Source: an uncultured Eubacteriales bacterium
GTDB lineage: Bacteria > Bacillota > Clostridia > Oscillospirales > CAG-272
DNA: 64,000 nt
NCBI GenBank assembly: GCA_934373635.1
Contig: CAKROZ010000009.1
Location: 1-64,000, forward strand
Direction: 5' to 3'
The notes under the pieces are model-generated. The model was not told where the DNA came from and did not search any database. It saw only the letters and a program-made list of their open reading frames with translations. Shown here piece after piece: positions 8,841-17,019 of the stretch (positions within the stretch are counted from its first letter, which is position 1; each line of letters starts with the position of its first letter). The translations under genes were made by a program, and so were the position numbers.

Positions 8841-9662
8841 TTAGATAGTAAGATCATCCGACTCATCTTCATTTACTCGACGTACGCTGAGATGCGTGGC
8901 GATGCAAAGAGAATCCCGTTTTTTCTGTATGTTTGGGTTTTCCGCCGTGCCGGGGGCACATATTTCCGTATCGTCCGACAACACGGTAAGATCTATCCCG
9001 TCCCGCTCGTCCAGCATATACGGAGGACGAAATTGTTGTTTCTTTAGGTTTGTGTCGACACTTCTGCGTCGAAGCTCACAGCCGCCGAGGGAATAAAAAG
9101 TGGAGCGCTGTATCCAATAACCCTCCGGCAATAAGCGGCGCACTTTTCTATAGGTCTCCCCGCCTGTTTCTCCCTGTTTCCCGAACAGAGATACATGTCG
9201 GATGAAGGCTGCGAAATTGTTTGTAAAGTGACTTTTTTGACTGTACGTAAACGTTTGTGGCATAGAGAAGATCTTTTTGCAGGATGGATCCATGCACCGG
9301 TAAAGGGGATGCTGATACATTACTTTCACGACAAACGGTGCGTGAAAAACAAAATCTTCATCTTCGTTCGGCGTGATCCTCGGATCTTCCAGTTGATAGA
9401 TATCGTATGCGCGTCTGTTCTTGCTACGGAAGATCGTCGTTGTTCGATTGGCACAATAGGGGCATATGACCGTATCACGGTCTTCACTCAGTTTTAGGGT
9501 CATGCTTGTGCAATCGCTCGAAATAGAGATCCTTTGGACCGAAAACTGTTCGCCGTAACGTTCTTTCAATAAAACACGATAGTTTTTTTCGGTGAGACGA
9601 TCCGTCAGCCAAAAAGCTTTTTTGTCTCGTTGTATCCGGATCACGATGTTGTTCAGCTTCAT
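8841..9662 (-). CDS. Zinc-ribbon/HTH protein resembling the N-terminus of ISL3-family transposases
   Basis: The preferred start is ATG 9662 (GGGAG site seven bases upstream), giving 273 residues; the frame is open further upstream but runs past the promoter. A zinc-ribbon-like pattern has C67-x2-C70 and C123-x4-C128, followed by a stretch (about 135-200) that looks like the helix-turn-helix after the zinc finger of ISL3 transposases. The DDE catalytic domain expected after this is absent, and the protein ends after a polar tail. It could be a truncated transposase, a domesticated DNA-binding protein or an accessory regulator. It is divergently transcribed from the FtsH-like protease operon. 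Confidence 0.5.
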   Translation of the reverse strand: MKLNNIVIRIQRDKKAFWLTDRLTEKNYRVLLKERYGEQFSVQRISISSDCTSMTLKLSEDRDTVICPYCANRTTTIFRSKNRRAYDIYQLEDPRITPNEDEDFVFHAPFVVKVMYQHPLYRCMDPSCKKIFSMPQTFTYSQKSHFTNNFAAFIRHVSLFGKQGETGGETYRKVRRLLPEGYWIQRSTFYSLGGCELRRRSVDTNLKKQQFRPPYMLDERDGIDLTVLSDDTEICAPGTAENPNIQKKRDSLCIATHLSVRRVNEDESDDLTI

Positions 9663-9705
9663 TTTTGTTTCTCCCGTGCAGACCGCAAAAACCAATGGTA
9701 TCTCT

Positions 9706-9733
9706 ATTATATCACGGATTTCGTATTTGTCAA
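9706..9733 (-). promoter_or_regulatory. Promoter for the zinc-ribbon gene
   Basis: Reverse strand TTGACA (9733-9728), 16-bp spacer, TATAAT (9711-9706), 44 bases before the ATG at 9662. Confidence 0.75.
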
Positions 9734-9754
9734 TCGACGCTCGCGGAGTCGGTA

Positions 9755-9782
9755 TTGTCCAAAAATGGTTTTGTGCTATAAT
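9755..9782 (+). promoter_or_regulatory. Promoter for the protease-phosphatase operon
   Basis: TTGTCC at 9755-9760, 16-bp spacer, TATAAT at 9777-9782. It is back-to-back with the promoter of the zinc-ribbon gene, so both could share a regulator bound between them. Confidence 0.6.
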
Positions 9783-9927
9783 AGTAGACCCGTAAAAAAA
9801 TGAGCTATAGTTGATCATACAAAAAGGGAAAGATGTGGTATCATTGTCATAAATCAAGAAAAAGGAGGAAACGAATACGAAAAACGAAAAGAAAAAAGAG
9901 GGAGCTTCGCCGCCGATTCGCCCGAGC

Positions 9928-10404
9928 GTGATGCTTCCGACCTGTGCGCGGGCGGATTATTTGCGCCTGAAAACCTTCGACTGCGGAATGGATGTTATGA
10001 ACAATGCCTCGTTTTGCAGTGACAGGCTGCGAATGATCCACGGAATGGAGGTGTTTTTGACAGAGGGCAGGGAGCAGTATCTTCTGCAAATGGCGACGCG
10101 GTTTTCCCTGTACTCGGAATTGAAGTATTTCTTGTACAATGCGCCGGACGGAAAGACGTATCTTGTGAACCCGAGCAGCGAAGAGCAAAAAGCGCTCGGT
10201 GATACGTTGCGCGGGAGCGATTTTCGGATGGTGCCCGGCAAGGCATCCGTTCTCTACGAGGAAAATACGAGAGAGGTCGGTCATGTTCCGCTCATGCTGC
10301 TCGGTCACATTTTGGCGCATACCCCCGGCTTGCGGGAATGTTGGAGGTTTGATATTCCCATTGAAGCGGCAATCGCCGCACGGAATTCCGAAAAGAGATC
10401 ATAA
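9928..10404 (+). CDS. Hypothetical protein, first gene of the protease island
   Basis: I do not recognise this 158-residue protein. It is soluble, mixed alpha/beta in character, with no membrane segment or known motif. Start choice is unresolved: a strong AAGGAGG lies at 9862-9868, and the frame is open from there (Lys/Glu-rich KNEKKKEG), but the codon at proper spacing is ACG (9877) and no ATG, GTG or TTG follows until GTG 9925 and ATG 9928, which lack a nearby Shine-Dalgarno. If translation starts at 9877 the product is 175 residues. It is 19 bases upstream of the next gene and presumably co-transcribed with it. Confidence 0.65.
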   Translation: MMLPTCARADYLRLKTFDCGMDVMNNASFCSDRLRMIHGMEVFLTEGREQYLLQMATRFSLYSELKYFLYNAPDGKTYLVNPSSEEQKALGDTLRGSDFRMVPGKASVLYEENTREVGHVPLMLLGHILAHTPGLRECWRFDIPIEAAIAARNSEKRS

Positions 10405-10423
10405 TTATTTAGGAGGAAACAAA

Positions 10424-10735
10424 ATGAAACATTGTTGGACAGAGGAAGAGATCAAAATTGCATCGGACTATTTTATCGAGACTTTTATCATTGACAAACG
10501 GAAAGAGTCCCTTACGGAGGCTGCCAAAGAACTGAAAACACAACTGCCGGAAATAGAGATCGGTAGTTTGAAAATGCACTTAAGCAATAGTAAGGCTTTG
10601 GCGATCGAATTCGGACAGCAAAACAGTGCCGGTTTTTCGAGGCTCGATAACGTATCCAAGACGCATCGGCGGATCTTTTCGGAGGCTGTGTCAAAATGCC
10701 AAATGAAGTCGAAGGGAGGGAAAGAAAATGTTTGA
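10424..10735 (+). CDS. Small hypothetical protein (103 aa) upstream of FtsH-like protease
   Basis: The ATG at 10424 is preceded by AGGAGG at 10411-10416. The product is helical and basic at its end. Its sequence (CWTEEEIKIASDYF, then LKMHLSNSKALAIEFG and later HRRIFSEAV) loosely resembles the small N-terminal module found before HNH restriction-type nucleases, but no nuclease motif is present. Its last eight bases overlap the start of the AAA/M41 gene, so the two are translationally coupled; it may be a substrate adaptor or partner. Function is not recognised. Confidence 0.75.
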   Translation: MKHCWTEEEIKIASDYFIETFIIDKRKESLTEAAKELKTQLPEIEIGSLKMHLSNSKALAIEFGQQNSAGFSRLDNVSKTHRRIFSEAVSKCQMKSKGGKENV

Positions 10736-11999
10736 AGAGATTGTCGGGTACGAGGACGTTAAAAACGAATTGAATACCATTATCGGTTGGTATGCGGCGG
10801 GCGAAACAAAAACATCACTCAGACTTCCGCGGGGAGTTCTTCTTTTCGGCCCTCCCGGCGTAGGAAAAACGATGTTTTTAAGGTCGGTGAAGGATGCGGC
10901 ACCGCTTCCCGTATACTCCCTCGTTGACGAAGATGAGAAAAACGTTGCTTCGCGGTTAAATGAATTGTTCGATGAGGCAAGCCGCGAGTCGCGCGGTGCC
11001 ATCATATTGATCGACGAGTTGGATTCCTTGATGGAGCGGAGCTATGATTTCAAGGACTGCCTGAAGAAACGAATGGACGGCTTGGAACCGCAAAACCGCA
11101 TTCTGTTCCTTGCAACGGCAAATTGCAACTTTTGCAGCAGTCAATCGCTTTCCCGCCCGGGGCGGTTTGATCGACAGATCTGCATTTCGCGACCTCGGGA
11201 AAAGAATCGGGAGGAAATGATCACATATTATTTCGCAAAGCAGGGACTGACGATTCCCGAGGATGAATTATCCTATTGCATAAAACTGACGCGAGGATGT
11301 AGCGGCGCCGATATCGCAGCCATTATGTCGGATGCTTTTCTGCGGAACCCGGGAAAGACGGTCACGGCGAACGAGTTTGAGCGCTCCTACGCCTTGATCT
11401 GTTGTCGTGAGCTGCCGCCGGCGCATCCGGAAGAGGAACATTATCCCCTGATACCGTGTGTTCACGAGGCAGGACATGCATTTATGGTGGAGTATTACAG
11501 TGCATATTACGATCTGCATCGCGTTTCCATGAGGAAAAAAGGTGAGGTTTGCGGTACTTGTTATTACAGCGCCATACCGCCGCGAGAAAGCTCGCAAGCC
11601 GCACTTCTTGCGAATATTGAGATCGGGCTTGCTGGCTTTCTTGCAACAAAAGTGCTTTTTCACCTGACGGATTCCGGCTCCGCAAGCGATCTGCTGAACG
11701 CTCGTTTGGAAGCGAGGAAGCTGGTAAATACATACGGGTATAGCGGCGCGGATAAGGTCCTTCGGGAGTATGAATCGGGCGTACGCAATGAAAGCTGGGT
11801 CACGTGTCTTCGGAATGAACGACTCGCTACCAAGCTGCTCCGAAAGAGCGAGCGACATGTCCGCAAGGTGCTTCAAAAAAACCAAGAGGTCATCTTTGCG
11901 ATCGCGCAAAAGCTACAGACAAACGGGGCGCTTCGGGGTCAATGTGTAAGAGATATTCTGCACGGAAATTTTACCGCAACGAATGAAGATGTGAAATAA
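10728..11999 (+). CDS. Soluble FtsH-like AAA+ ATPase/M41 zinc metalloprotease
   Basis: The 423-residue protein combines an AAA+ module and an M41 peptidase. Walker A GPPGVGKT is at 41-48, Walker B ILIDELD at 93-99, sensor-1 ATAN at 129-132, the arginine-finger motif RPGRFDRQ at 143-150 and GCSGADIA at 190-197. The zinc site HEAGH is at 246-250, and Asp321 in GSASDLL is the likely third ligand. Housekeeping FtsH is ~600-650 residues with two N-terminal membrane helices; both helices and the periplasmic domain are missing here, so this should be cytoplasmic. Family knowledge predicts a hexameric ATP-driven protease. The context (small coupled gene upstream, phosphatase downstream, AT-rich island) suggests a specialised regulated proteolysis system, not housekeeping quality control. 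Confidence 0.85.
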   Translation: MFEEIVGYEDVKNELNTIIGWYAAGETKTSLRLPRGVLLFGPPGVGKTMFLRSVKDAAPLPVYSLVDEDEKNVASRLNELFDEASRESRGAIILIDELDSLMERSYDFKDCLKKRMDGLEPQNRILFLATANCNFCSSQSLSRPGRFDRQICISRPREKNREEMITYYFAKQGLTIPEDELSYCIKLTRGCSGADIAAIMSDAFLRNPGKTVTANEFERSYALICCRELPPAHPEEEHYPLIPCVHEAGHAFMVEYYSAYYDLHRVSMRKKGEVCGTCYYSAIPPRESSQAALLANIEIGLAGFLATKVLFHLTDSGSASDLLNARLEARKLVNTYGYSGADKVLREYESGVRNESWVTCLRNERLATKLLRKSERHVRKVLQKNQEVIFAIAQKLQTNGALRGQCVRDILHGNFTATNEDVK

Positions 12000-12011
12000 G
12001 GAGAAAAAAGA

Positions 12012-12710
12012 ATGACATATTGTATATCGGATCTGCACGGTTGTGTAGACAAATATCGTCTGTTGTTGAAAAAGATCGCTCTGCAACCAAATGATACGCT
12101 GTACGTTCTCGGGGATTGTGTGGATCGCGGAGAACACGGCATTGAAATTCTGCTTGATATCGCCGAAAGAGAAAACGTCGTGCTGTTGATGGGAAATCAC
12201 GATTATATTGCAGACGCCTTGCTCAGTTATCTCGGGAGACCGTTACCGGATCACGTAGATAAGAAGACGGTGGACTCTATGTTTCACGATTGGTACAGAG
12301 ACGGCGGCGGACCTACTTGCAGGGAATATCGTTCGTTGACGAAGACGGAACGAATGAAAGTGCATGATCTCATCAACAACGCGAAGTATCATCTTGAGAT
12401 CACGGTCGGGGGGAAAACTTTTCATCTGTCACACACTTTGCCGCCGTGCAGACTTTGGAAGCAGGAGCGTAAGCACGCAGGTGGTCTGTCGCAGCTCGCC
12501 TATATCGAAGGGGAACCGGAATATGAGAGTGTATACGACGAGTCCATGACCTTTGTGACAGGGCACGTGCCGACGGGGCTGATAGATTCCGCAAGCAAAG
12601 GACTCATTTGGAAAAAGAACCATCATATCGCGATCGACTGCGGCGCCGTGTTCGGCAACCCGCTCGGATGTATCTGTCTTGACACTATGGAAGAGATCTA
12701 CATCGATTGA
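12012..12710 (+). CDS. PPP-family metallophosphatase (serine/threonine phosphatase-like)
   Basis: This 232-residue protein has the calcineurin-like metal-binding signatures: SDLHG (residues 6-10), GDCVDRG (~34-40), GNHD (~60-63) and later LSHT and GHVPTG. The order and GDxxDRG spelling match bacterial PPP phosphatases related to the lambda phosphatase and PrpA/PrpB. It should remove phosphate from Ser/Thr/Tyr residues or small phosphoesters using two metal ions. It starts 12 bases after the protease gene with GGAGAAAAAAG as ribosome binding site, so it is in the same operon. The pairing with a protease suggests signal-dependent substrate control, which is inference. Confidence 0.88.
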   Translation: MTYCISDLHGCVDKYRLLLKKIALQPNDTLYVLGDCVDRGEHGIEILLDIAERENVVLLMGNHDYIADALLSYLGRPLPDHVDKKTVDSMFHDWYRDGGGPTCREYRSLTKTERMKVHDLINNAKYHLEITVGGKTFHLSHTLPPCRLWKQERKHAGGLSQLAYIEGEPEYESVYDESMTFVTGHVPTGLIDSASKGLIWKKNHHIAIDCGAVFGNPLGCICLDTMEEIYID

Positions 12711-12756
12711 TCTAAATATCGTAAATGAAATGTGAATTGAAAAGGAGAAAAAATAA

Positions 12757-12927
12757 ATGGCTTCTACGAAATGGTTGATTTGTTACTATCTTACCGAGTT
12801 CGATTATAAGTGCGCAAGTGTCGCGCACCGCGAAACATATTACGGCACGCGCGAAGGGGCTATATCTTATGCGCAGCATCGGTTGAGGTATTCGCAGTTT
12901 AAGTATTACGACCTAATACAGCAATAA
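12757..12927 (+). CDS. Small hypothetical protein (56 aa), end of the protease operon
   Basis: An AAAGGAGA ribosome binding site (12741-12748) precedes ATG 12757. The product is aromatic and Tyr-rich (starts MASTKWLICYYLTEFDY, ends FKYYDLIQQ) and soluble. It lies 46 bases after the phosphatase gene and just before a hairpin, so it is probably the last gene of the operon. The family is not recognised. Confidence 0.6.
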   Translation: MASTKWLICYYLTEFDYKCASVAHRETYYGTREGAISYAQHRLRYSQFKYYDLIQQ

Positions 12928-12932
12928 TAAAA

Positions 12933-12974
12933 TAATGATGTGCGCAGAGGGATCGCCTTCTGCGCGCATCATTA
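12933..12974. terminator. Hairpin after the protease operon
   Basis: Arms TAATGATGTGCGCAGAGG and its near-perfect complement enclose ATCGC. The T-run after the stem is weak, so it may be a processing or bidirectional stop signal. Confidence 0.5.
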
Positions 12975-13019
12975 TGAAGTATAAAAGAATACAGCGGATA
13001 TCGGAGAAAATGCACCGCT

Positions 13020-14309
13020 TTATCCTTGTGAACGAGAAAGATCGTGCTCCTTTGCCCATTTTTCAAGAAGCGGTATGCTTTTGTCGCGCCACTGGCTGCA
13101 TAGATAATATTTTTGTGTATGAATCATGATCGGTTTTTTGTAATATCGGTTTTTGGTTTTCTCGTTTATAGATATAGTTAAAGCGGCGAATCCCGATAGA
13201 CCAAAAGCGGATCTTGACCCCTCTTTTGTCAAAAGAACAGCAATCTCTTCTTGCGATAGTTGTCGGTTTTCGAGAATCGGTACGATCTTTGTTTTCACGA
13301 TGTGGGCGACAGTTCCCGGTCGTCCCTTTTGCGAGAATGGATCTTTTCGAACGAAGGACTTTTTCTTTTTTAATTTTTCGCCGTATTCTATGGTAAAAGA
13401 TGCCGTCGCAGGCACGAGAGAAGGTGCGGGGGGGATCATAGCCTTTTCGCAGAATTGAGCCCAAGCCGTTTTACCGTAAAGCGCCTTGAATTTTTCTTGC
13501 ATATAAAAATTAAGAGGAGGGTATTCTCCGATCCTGACTCCGGTGTTATTGATCTCAAATGATTTTCCCGGCACAACATAATAATTTAGCGGATCCGTAA
13601 ATCGAAGGAAATGTGCTTTTACAAGGTTTTTCTCATCCTGCGAAAGTGAATAATTTAGAGTTCGCACGGGAGGAAGATCCGGCGTCGGACTGGACCAGTC
13701 AGAGAGATCTCCTCGAGGAAAGATATACCGGCCGGGATCGGTTTTTACATCGATTTTTATACACTGACCGGATGGTGAGAAAATTTCGGATTTTATCCCG
13801 CAAATGTGCGCCAAGTATCTGTGTGAATAAGTTAAAATGCCGGCTCTGGTGTTTCCGATCCTCGGGAATGCGGCAATATCGAGTTCTTCGCAGCTCTTTC
13901 CGCCGTCGTAATGGAGAGGATAGGTGCGATTTTTCATCATCTCGGCAAACAACTCGATATCCGGCTCTACATGCAGCCGTATCATATTCCATATTTCGTG
14001 AACATCAAAATTGCTGACGAAAACATAGGAAAAGCCGTCCGAGAATTGTGTTACGGCAGCACGTCTGGTATTCCAACGCCCGCTTTTTTTGTTTCCGCTT
14101 TCGTAGTATCTGATCCAAAGAACTGCATCGTCACGATCTGCATATTGCATCAGCATTTCGTGCCATTTTAAAACATAATCTTTGTCCAAAGTGTACGGAG
14201 CAATGCATACATCGTAAAGATCGTCGATGGATGAGCTTTTTCCTTCCGGTATGGGATCGTGAAGGATGCAAGTGCTTTTGTAATTTGAAAAGTAATCTTT
14301 GATTGTCAT
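13020..14309 (-). CDS. Hypothetical protein, 429 aa, accessory island
   Basis: I do not recognise the family. The protein is soluble and shows no signal peptide, membrane helix or nucleotide-binding motif. The N-terminal two thirds are rich in aromatic residues, and a basic linker near 315-330 (KLKKKKSFVRKD) leads to a C-terminal part where ENRQLSQEEIAVLLTKEG could be a helix-turn-helix. It converges on the protease operon and lies in the same AT-richer stretch, so it was probably acquired with it. A GGAGAAAC site precedes the ATG at 14309. Confidence 0.7.
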   Translation of the reverse strand: MTIKDYFSNYKSTCILHDPIPEGKSSSIDDLYDVCIAPYTLDKDYVLKWHEMLMQYADRDDAVLWIRYYESGNKKSGRWNTRRAAVTQFSDGFSYVFVSNFDVHEIWNMIRLHVEPDIELFAEMMKNRTYPLHYDGGKSCEELDIAAFPRIGNTRAGILTYSHRYLAHICGIKSEIFSPSGQCIKIDVKTDPGRYIFPRGDLSDWSSPTPDLPPVRTLNYSLSQDEKNLVKAHFLRFTDPLNYYVVPGKSFEINNTGVRIGEYPPLNFYMQEKFKALYGKTAWAQFCEKAMIPPAPSLVPATASFTIEYGEKLKKKKSFVRKDPFSQKGRPGTVAHIVKTKIVPILENRQLSQEEIAVLLTKEGSRSAFGLSGFAALTISINEKTKNRYYKKPIMIHTQKYYLCSQWRDKSIPLLEKWAKEHDLSRSQG

Positions 14310-14329
14310 TTGTTTCTCCTTTTTGCTTG

Positions 14330-14947
14330 TTAAAGCATATTTTTATTCGGTACAAAAAGCTTGAAAGCGCCCTCCGACATGACGTAGACGGTGCCCTCGT
14401 GCGGCGTGCCGTGCGCGGATACGAAGATCCCTTCGTCCAGTCCCACGATGACCCCCGGCTTCCCGCGGAGCAGCACGATCCTCGTCTCGTCTTTCGCGGG
14501 GCGCGGGCGGAGAAGCATGGTCTCGACCTGCGTGGGACTGCTGATCGAACCGAAGGGGTAGTATTGGATCCAGTAGATCGTTTCGTTCTCGCGACATTCG
14601 ATGCGCGTCGCCTTCGTGGCGCGCGCTTTCGTCACGTACACCGTGTACCGCGTCCCGCGGTAAGAGAAGTTTACGGTGCGGAAGGTCTCACATTCCGCCG
14701 TCACCTCTCCCCGCGTGCGGTACGCGTCGTAGAGAGACATGCGGTCTTCGTTTGCACATTCGCAAATATCGCCGATATCGCACCCGAGCACCTCGCAGAT
14801 GCGGAGCAGGGTATCCGTCGTGACCGTCTCGCCCTGCGTGAGCTTCGCGATCACGCGCGAGCTGATGCCCGTCAACGCCGAAAGGTCGGCTTTCGTCATT
14901 TTCTTGTCGACGAGCAGCTTCCATAGCTTTGCGTAATTCATATACAT
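14330..14947 (-). CDS. XRE-family HTH regulator with uncharacterised C-terminal domain
   Basis: Residues 3-65 are a Cro/C1-type helix-turn-helix (DLSALTGISSRVIAKLTQGE, TDTLLRICEVLGCDIGDI). This close relative of the short regulators that control restriction-modification or mobile genes is followed by ~135 residues of beta-rich sequence I cannot assign. AGGAGG lies eight bases before ATG 14947 and a strong promoter is 23 bases further up. Its position at the right edge of the AT-richer island makes it a candidate island regulator. The stop falls 20 bases upstream of the 429-residue gene start, so the two may be co-transcribed. Confidence 0.8.
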   Translation of the reverse strand: MYMNYAKLWKLLVDKKMTKADLSALTGISSRVIAKLTQGETVTTDTLLRICEVLGCDIGDICECANEDRMSLYDAYRTRGEVTAECETFRTVNFSYRGTRYTVYVTKARATKATRIECRENETIYWIQYYPFGSISSPTQVETMLLRPRPAKDETRIVLLRGKPGVIVGLDEGIFVSAHGTPHEGTVYVMSEGAFKLFVPNKNML

Positions 14948-14969
14948 AAGCCATTCCTCCTTCCTTCAT

Positions 14970-14998
14970 AGTATAGCATATTCTTTTCCTTTTGTCAA
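14970..14998 (-). promoter_or_regulatory. Promoter for the XRE regulator
   Basis: Reverse strand TTGACA (14998-14993), 17-bp spacer, TATACT (14975-14970), immediately upstream of the AGGAGG of the gene. Confidence 0.8.
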
Positions 14999-15027
14999 CA
15001 AATACTTTACGATAGTAAAAGAAAGGT

Positions 15028-15060
15028 GAATTAAGAATTAAGAATTATGAATTAAGAATT
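15028..15060. repeat. AT-rich octad repeat
   Basis: Tandem GAATTAAGAATTAAGAATTA-type sequence, same family as the other gene-end repeats. Confidence 0.85.
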
Positions 15061-15169
15061 GGAGCGGGGCCGTGCGTTCGAACGGGTTTGCTTTCGGAGG
15101 CGATGGCTTTTGGGCTCTTGCTTTTCGGGACTTTTTGCGTTTTACCAAAGGGATTTTGACTCTGTCCCT

Positions 15170-15198
15170 ATCATAGCACATTCCGCGCGGGAGGTCAA
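15170..15198 (-). promoter_or_regulatory. Promoter-like sequence, leftward
   Basis: Reverse strand TTGACC (15198-15193), 17-bp spacer, TATGAT (15175-15170). It could add a second start for the XRE gene or drive a non-coding transcript; no gene lies directly behind it. Confidence 0.45.
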
Positions 15199-15314
15199 CG
15201 AAAAGGAAGACCCGCTTTTGCGACGCTTTCCGACAGGAACCCCGAAAATTTATGATTTTTCGATAGACCGTCTCCGAGGCATCGAGCCGGGGGCGGTCTT
15301 TCGTCGGAAAAGGC

Positions 15315-15343
15315 TTGCTTTTTCCTGTCCTTTGTGCTATAAT
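15315..15343 (+). promoter_or_regulatory. Promoter for trkA-trkH
   Basis: TTGCTT at 15315-15320, 17-bp spacer, TATAAT at 15338-15343. The transcript would carry a ~300-nt leader containing an octad-repeat element. Confidence 0.65.
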
Positions 15344-15370
15344 AGCGGAAAGATCATTGAGAATGATGGA

Positions 15371-15630
15371 TGAATTAGGAATTAAGAATTAAGAATTAAG
15401 AATTAAGAATTCGGTGCTTGACCGAGCGTCGGTTCTCTGTGGTTGCCTTTTGTGAAAGCCATGAGGAAAAACGTTCGGGGCAGAAACCGCCTCGCGCATC
15501 CTTCCGATAGCATCGGGAGCCGAGCGCAAGCCGAATGTTCGTTCATCCTTCATCCTTCTCAAAACGACGAGAGACGAGCGCAAGACTTAAGAATCATTCA
15601 TCATTCATCATTCTTAATTCTCATCTTCTC
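15371..15630. repeat. Octad-repeat-bounded intergenic element (~260 bp)
   Basis: The left end (15371-15412) has four tandem AATTAAGA units. The right end (15589-15630) has inverted units (TCATTCATCATTCTTAATTC). The interior is GC-rich and non-coding. The same arrangement is seen at 22452-22646 and 23060-23277. The right end lies just before the ribosome binding site of trkA. Confidence 0.6.
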
Positions 15631-15647
15631 TCTCGAAGGAGGAACCT

Positions 15648-17009
15648 TTGAAGATTATTGTTGCGGGAAACGGTAAGGTCGGCGAGACGCTGATCGAAGA
15701 GCTGTCGGCGGAGGGGCACGACCTCACCCTGATCGATGTGGACGCCGAGGTGGTCGAGGATCTCGTCGGGCGATATGACGTGATGGCGGTGACGGGGAAC
15801 TGTGCCGCCCTCGGCACGCTCTGCGACGCGGGGGTGGAGAGCGCCGATCTGCTGATCGCGGCGACGGGCACCGATGAGGTGAACCTGCTCTCCTGCGCGG
15901 CGGCACATGCCGTCAATCCGAAGATCCATACCATCGCCCGTGTCTGCAACCCCGAGTATTCGACGCAGGCATATCGGATGCGGGACGCCCTCGGGCTCTC
16001 CCTCTCCTTCAATCCCGAGCTTGAGGCGGCGGAGGAGATCGAGCGGTTACTCAAATACCCCGGCTTCCTGAAGCGGGACACCTTTGCCAAAGGGCGAGTG
16101 GAAATCGTGGAATTGAAGATCGACGAAAAGAGTCCCCTGGCGGATCTCGCGGTCTCCGCGCTCACGGGAGTCGTGCGGTGCAAGGTGCTGATCTGCGTCG
16201 TCCTCCGTGACGGACGGGCGACCATCCCCGACGGACGTTTTGTGCTCCGCGCGGGGGATCGCGTCTTCTTCACCGCCTCGCCAGAGAATCTCTCGGCACT
16301 GCTCAAAAATCTCGGCATCGTCTCGCACAAGGTGCGCGACGTCATGGTGGTCGGGGGCGGAAGGGTCACCTTCTACCTTGCCGAACGCCTCGCGAAGAGC
16401 GGCATCCGCACGAAGATCATCGAAAAGGACGGCGACCGCTGTCTCGAGCTTGCAAAGCTCTTGCCGAGCGCGGACATCATTCACGGTGATGTCGCTCACC
16501 GCACCGTGATGGAGGGAGAGGGAATTGCGGAATGCGACGCCCTCGTCACTCTCACTGGGCTTGACGAGCTGAATATGATCATTTCCCTTTACGGGAAGAC
16601 CTACGGCGTGCCGCAGATCATCACCAAGGTCGCCCGCGTCGAGGATTCCAAAATTCTCGACAGCCTCCCCGTCGGGAGCGTGATCTCCCCGCGGAAGGTC
16701 TGCTGCAACGCCATTCTGCGCTACGTCCGCGCCATGCAGAACCAGACGGGCGCGGCGATCACCGTCCATCGCATCGCGGACGGCAACGCCGAGGCGCTTG
16801 AATTCCGCGTCGACGAACACACGCTCCACACGAACGAACCGCTCAAAAAGTGGCACACGAAGGACAACGCCCTGCTTGCCTGCATTACGCGCGCGGGCGT
16901 GACCGAGATTCCGAGCGGCGATTCCGAAATGCATGTCGGCGATACCGTCGTCGTGGTGTACGGCGGCGACACGCCTCTTCTCGACCTGAACGATATTTTT
17001 GCTTCGTAA
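15648..17009 (+). CDS. trkA: Trk potassium uptake system regulatory subunit TrkA
   Basis: The 453-residue cytoplasmic protein has two RCK modules: an N-terminal Rossmann motif GNGKVG at 7-12 and a second GGGRV near residue 235, each followed by a TrkA-C lobe. It binds NAD(H)/ATP and gates the TrkH channel, controlling K+ uptake. The TTG start at 15648 is chosen because AAGGAGG ends six bases before it and the family's MKIIVAGNG N-terminus begins there. It precedes trkH by 10 bases, forming an operon. Confidence 0.93.
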   Translation: MKIIVAGNGKVGETLIEELSAEGHDLTLIDVDAEVVEDLVGRYDVMAVTGNCAALGTLCDAGVESADLLIAATGTDEVNLLSCAAAHAVNPKIHTIARVCNPEYSTQAYRMRDALGLSLSFNPELEAAEEIERLLKYPGFLKRDTFAKGRVEIVELKIDEKSPLADLAVSALTGVVRCKVLICVVLRDGRATIPDGRFVLRAGDRVFFTASPENLSALLKNLGIVSHKVRDVMVVGGGRVTFYLAERLAKSGIRTKIIEKDGDRCLELAKLLPSADIIHGDVAHRTVMEGEGIAECDALVTLTGLDELNMIISLYGKTYGVPQIITKVARVEDSKILDSLPVGSVISPRKVCCNAILRYVRAMQNQTGAAITVHRIADGNAEALEFRVDEHTLHTNEPLKKWHTKDNALLACITRAGVTEIPSGDSEMHVGDTVVVVYGGDTPLLDLNDIFAS

Positions 17010-17019
17010 CGGAGATACC

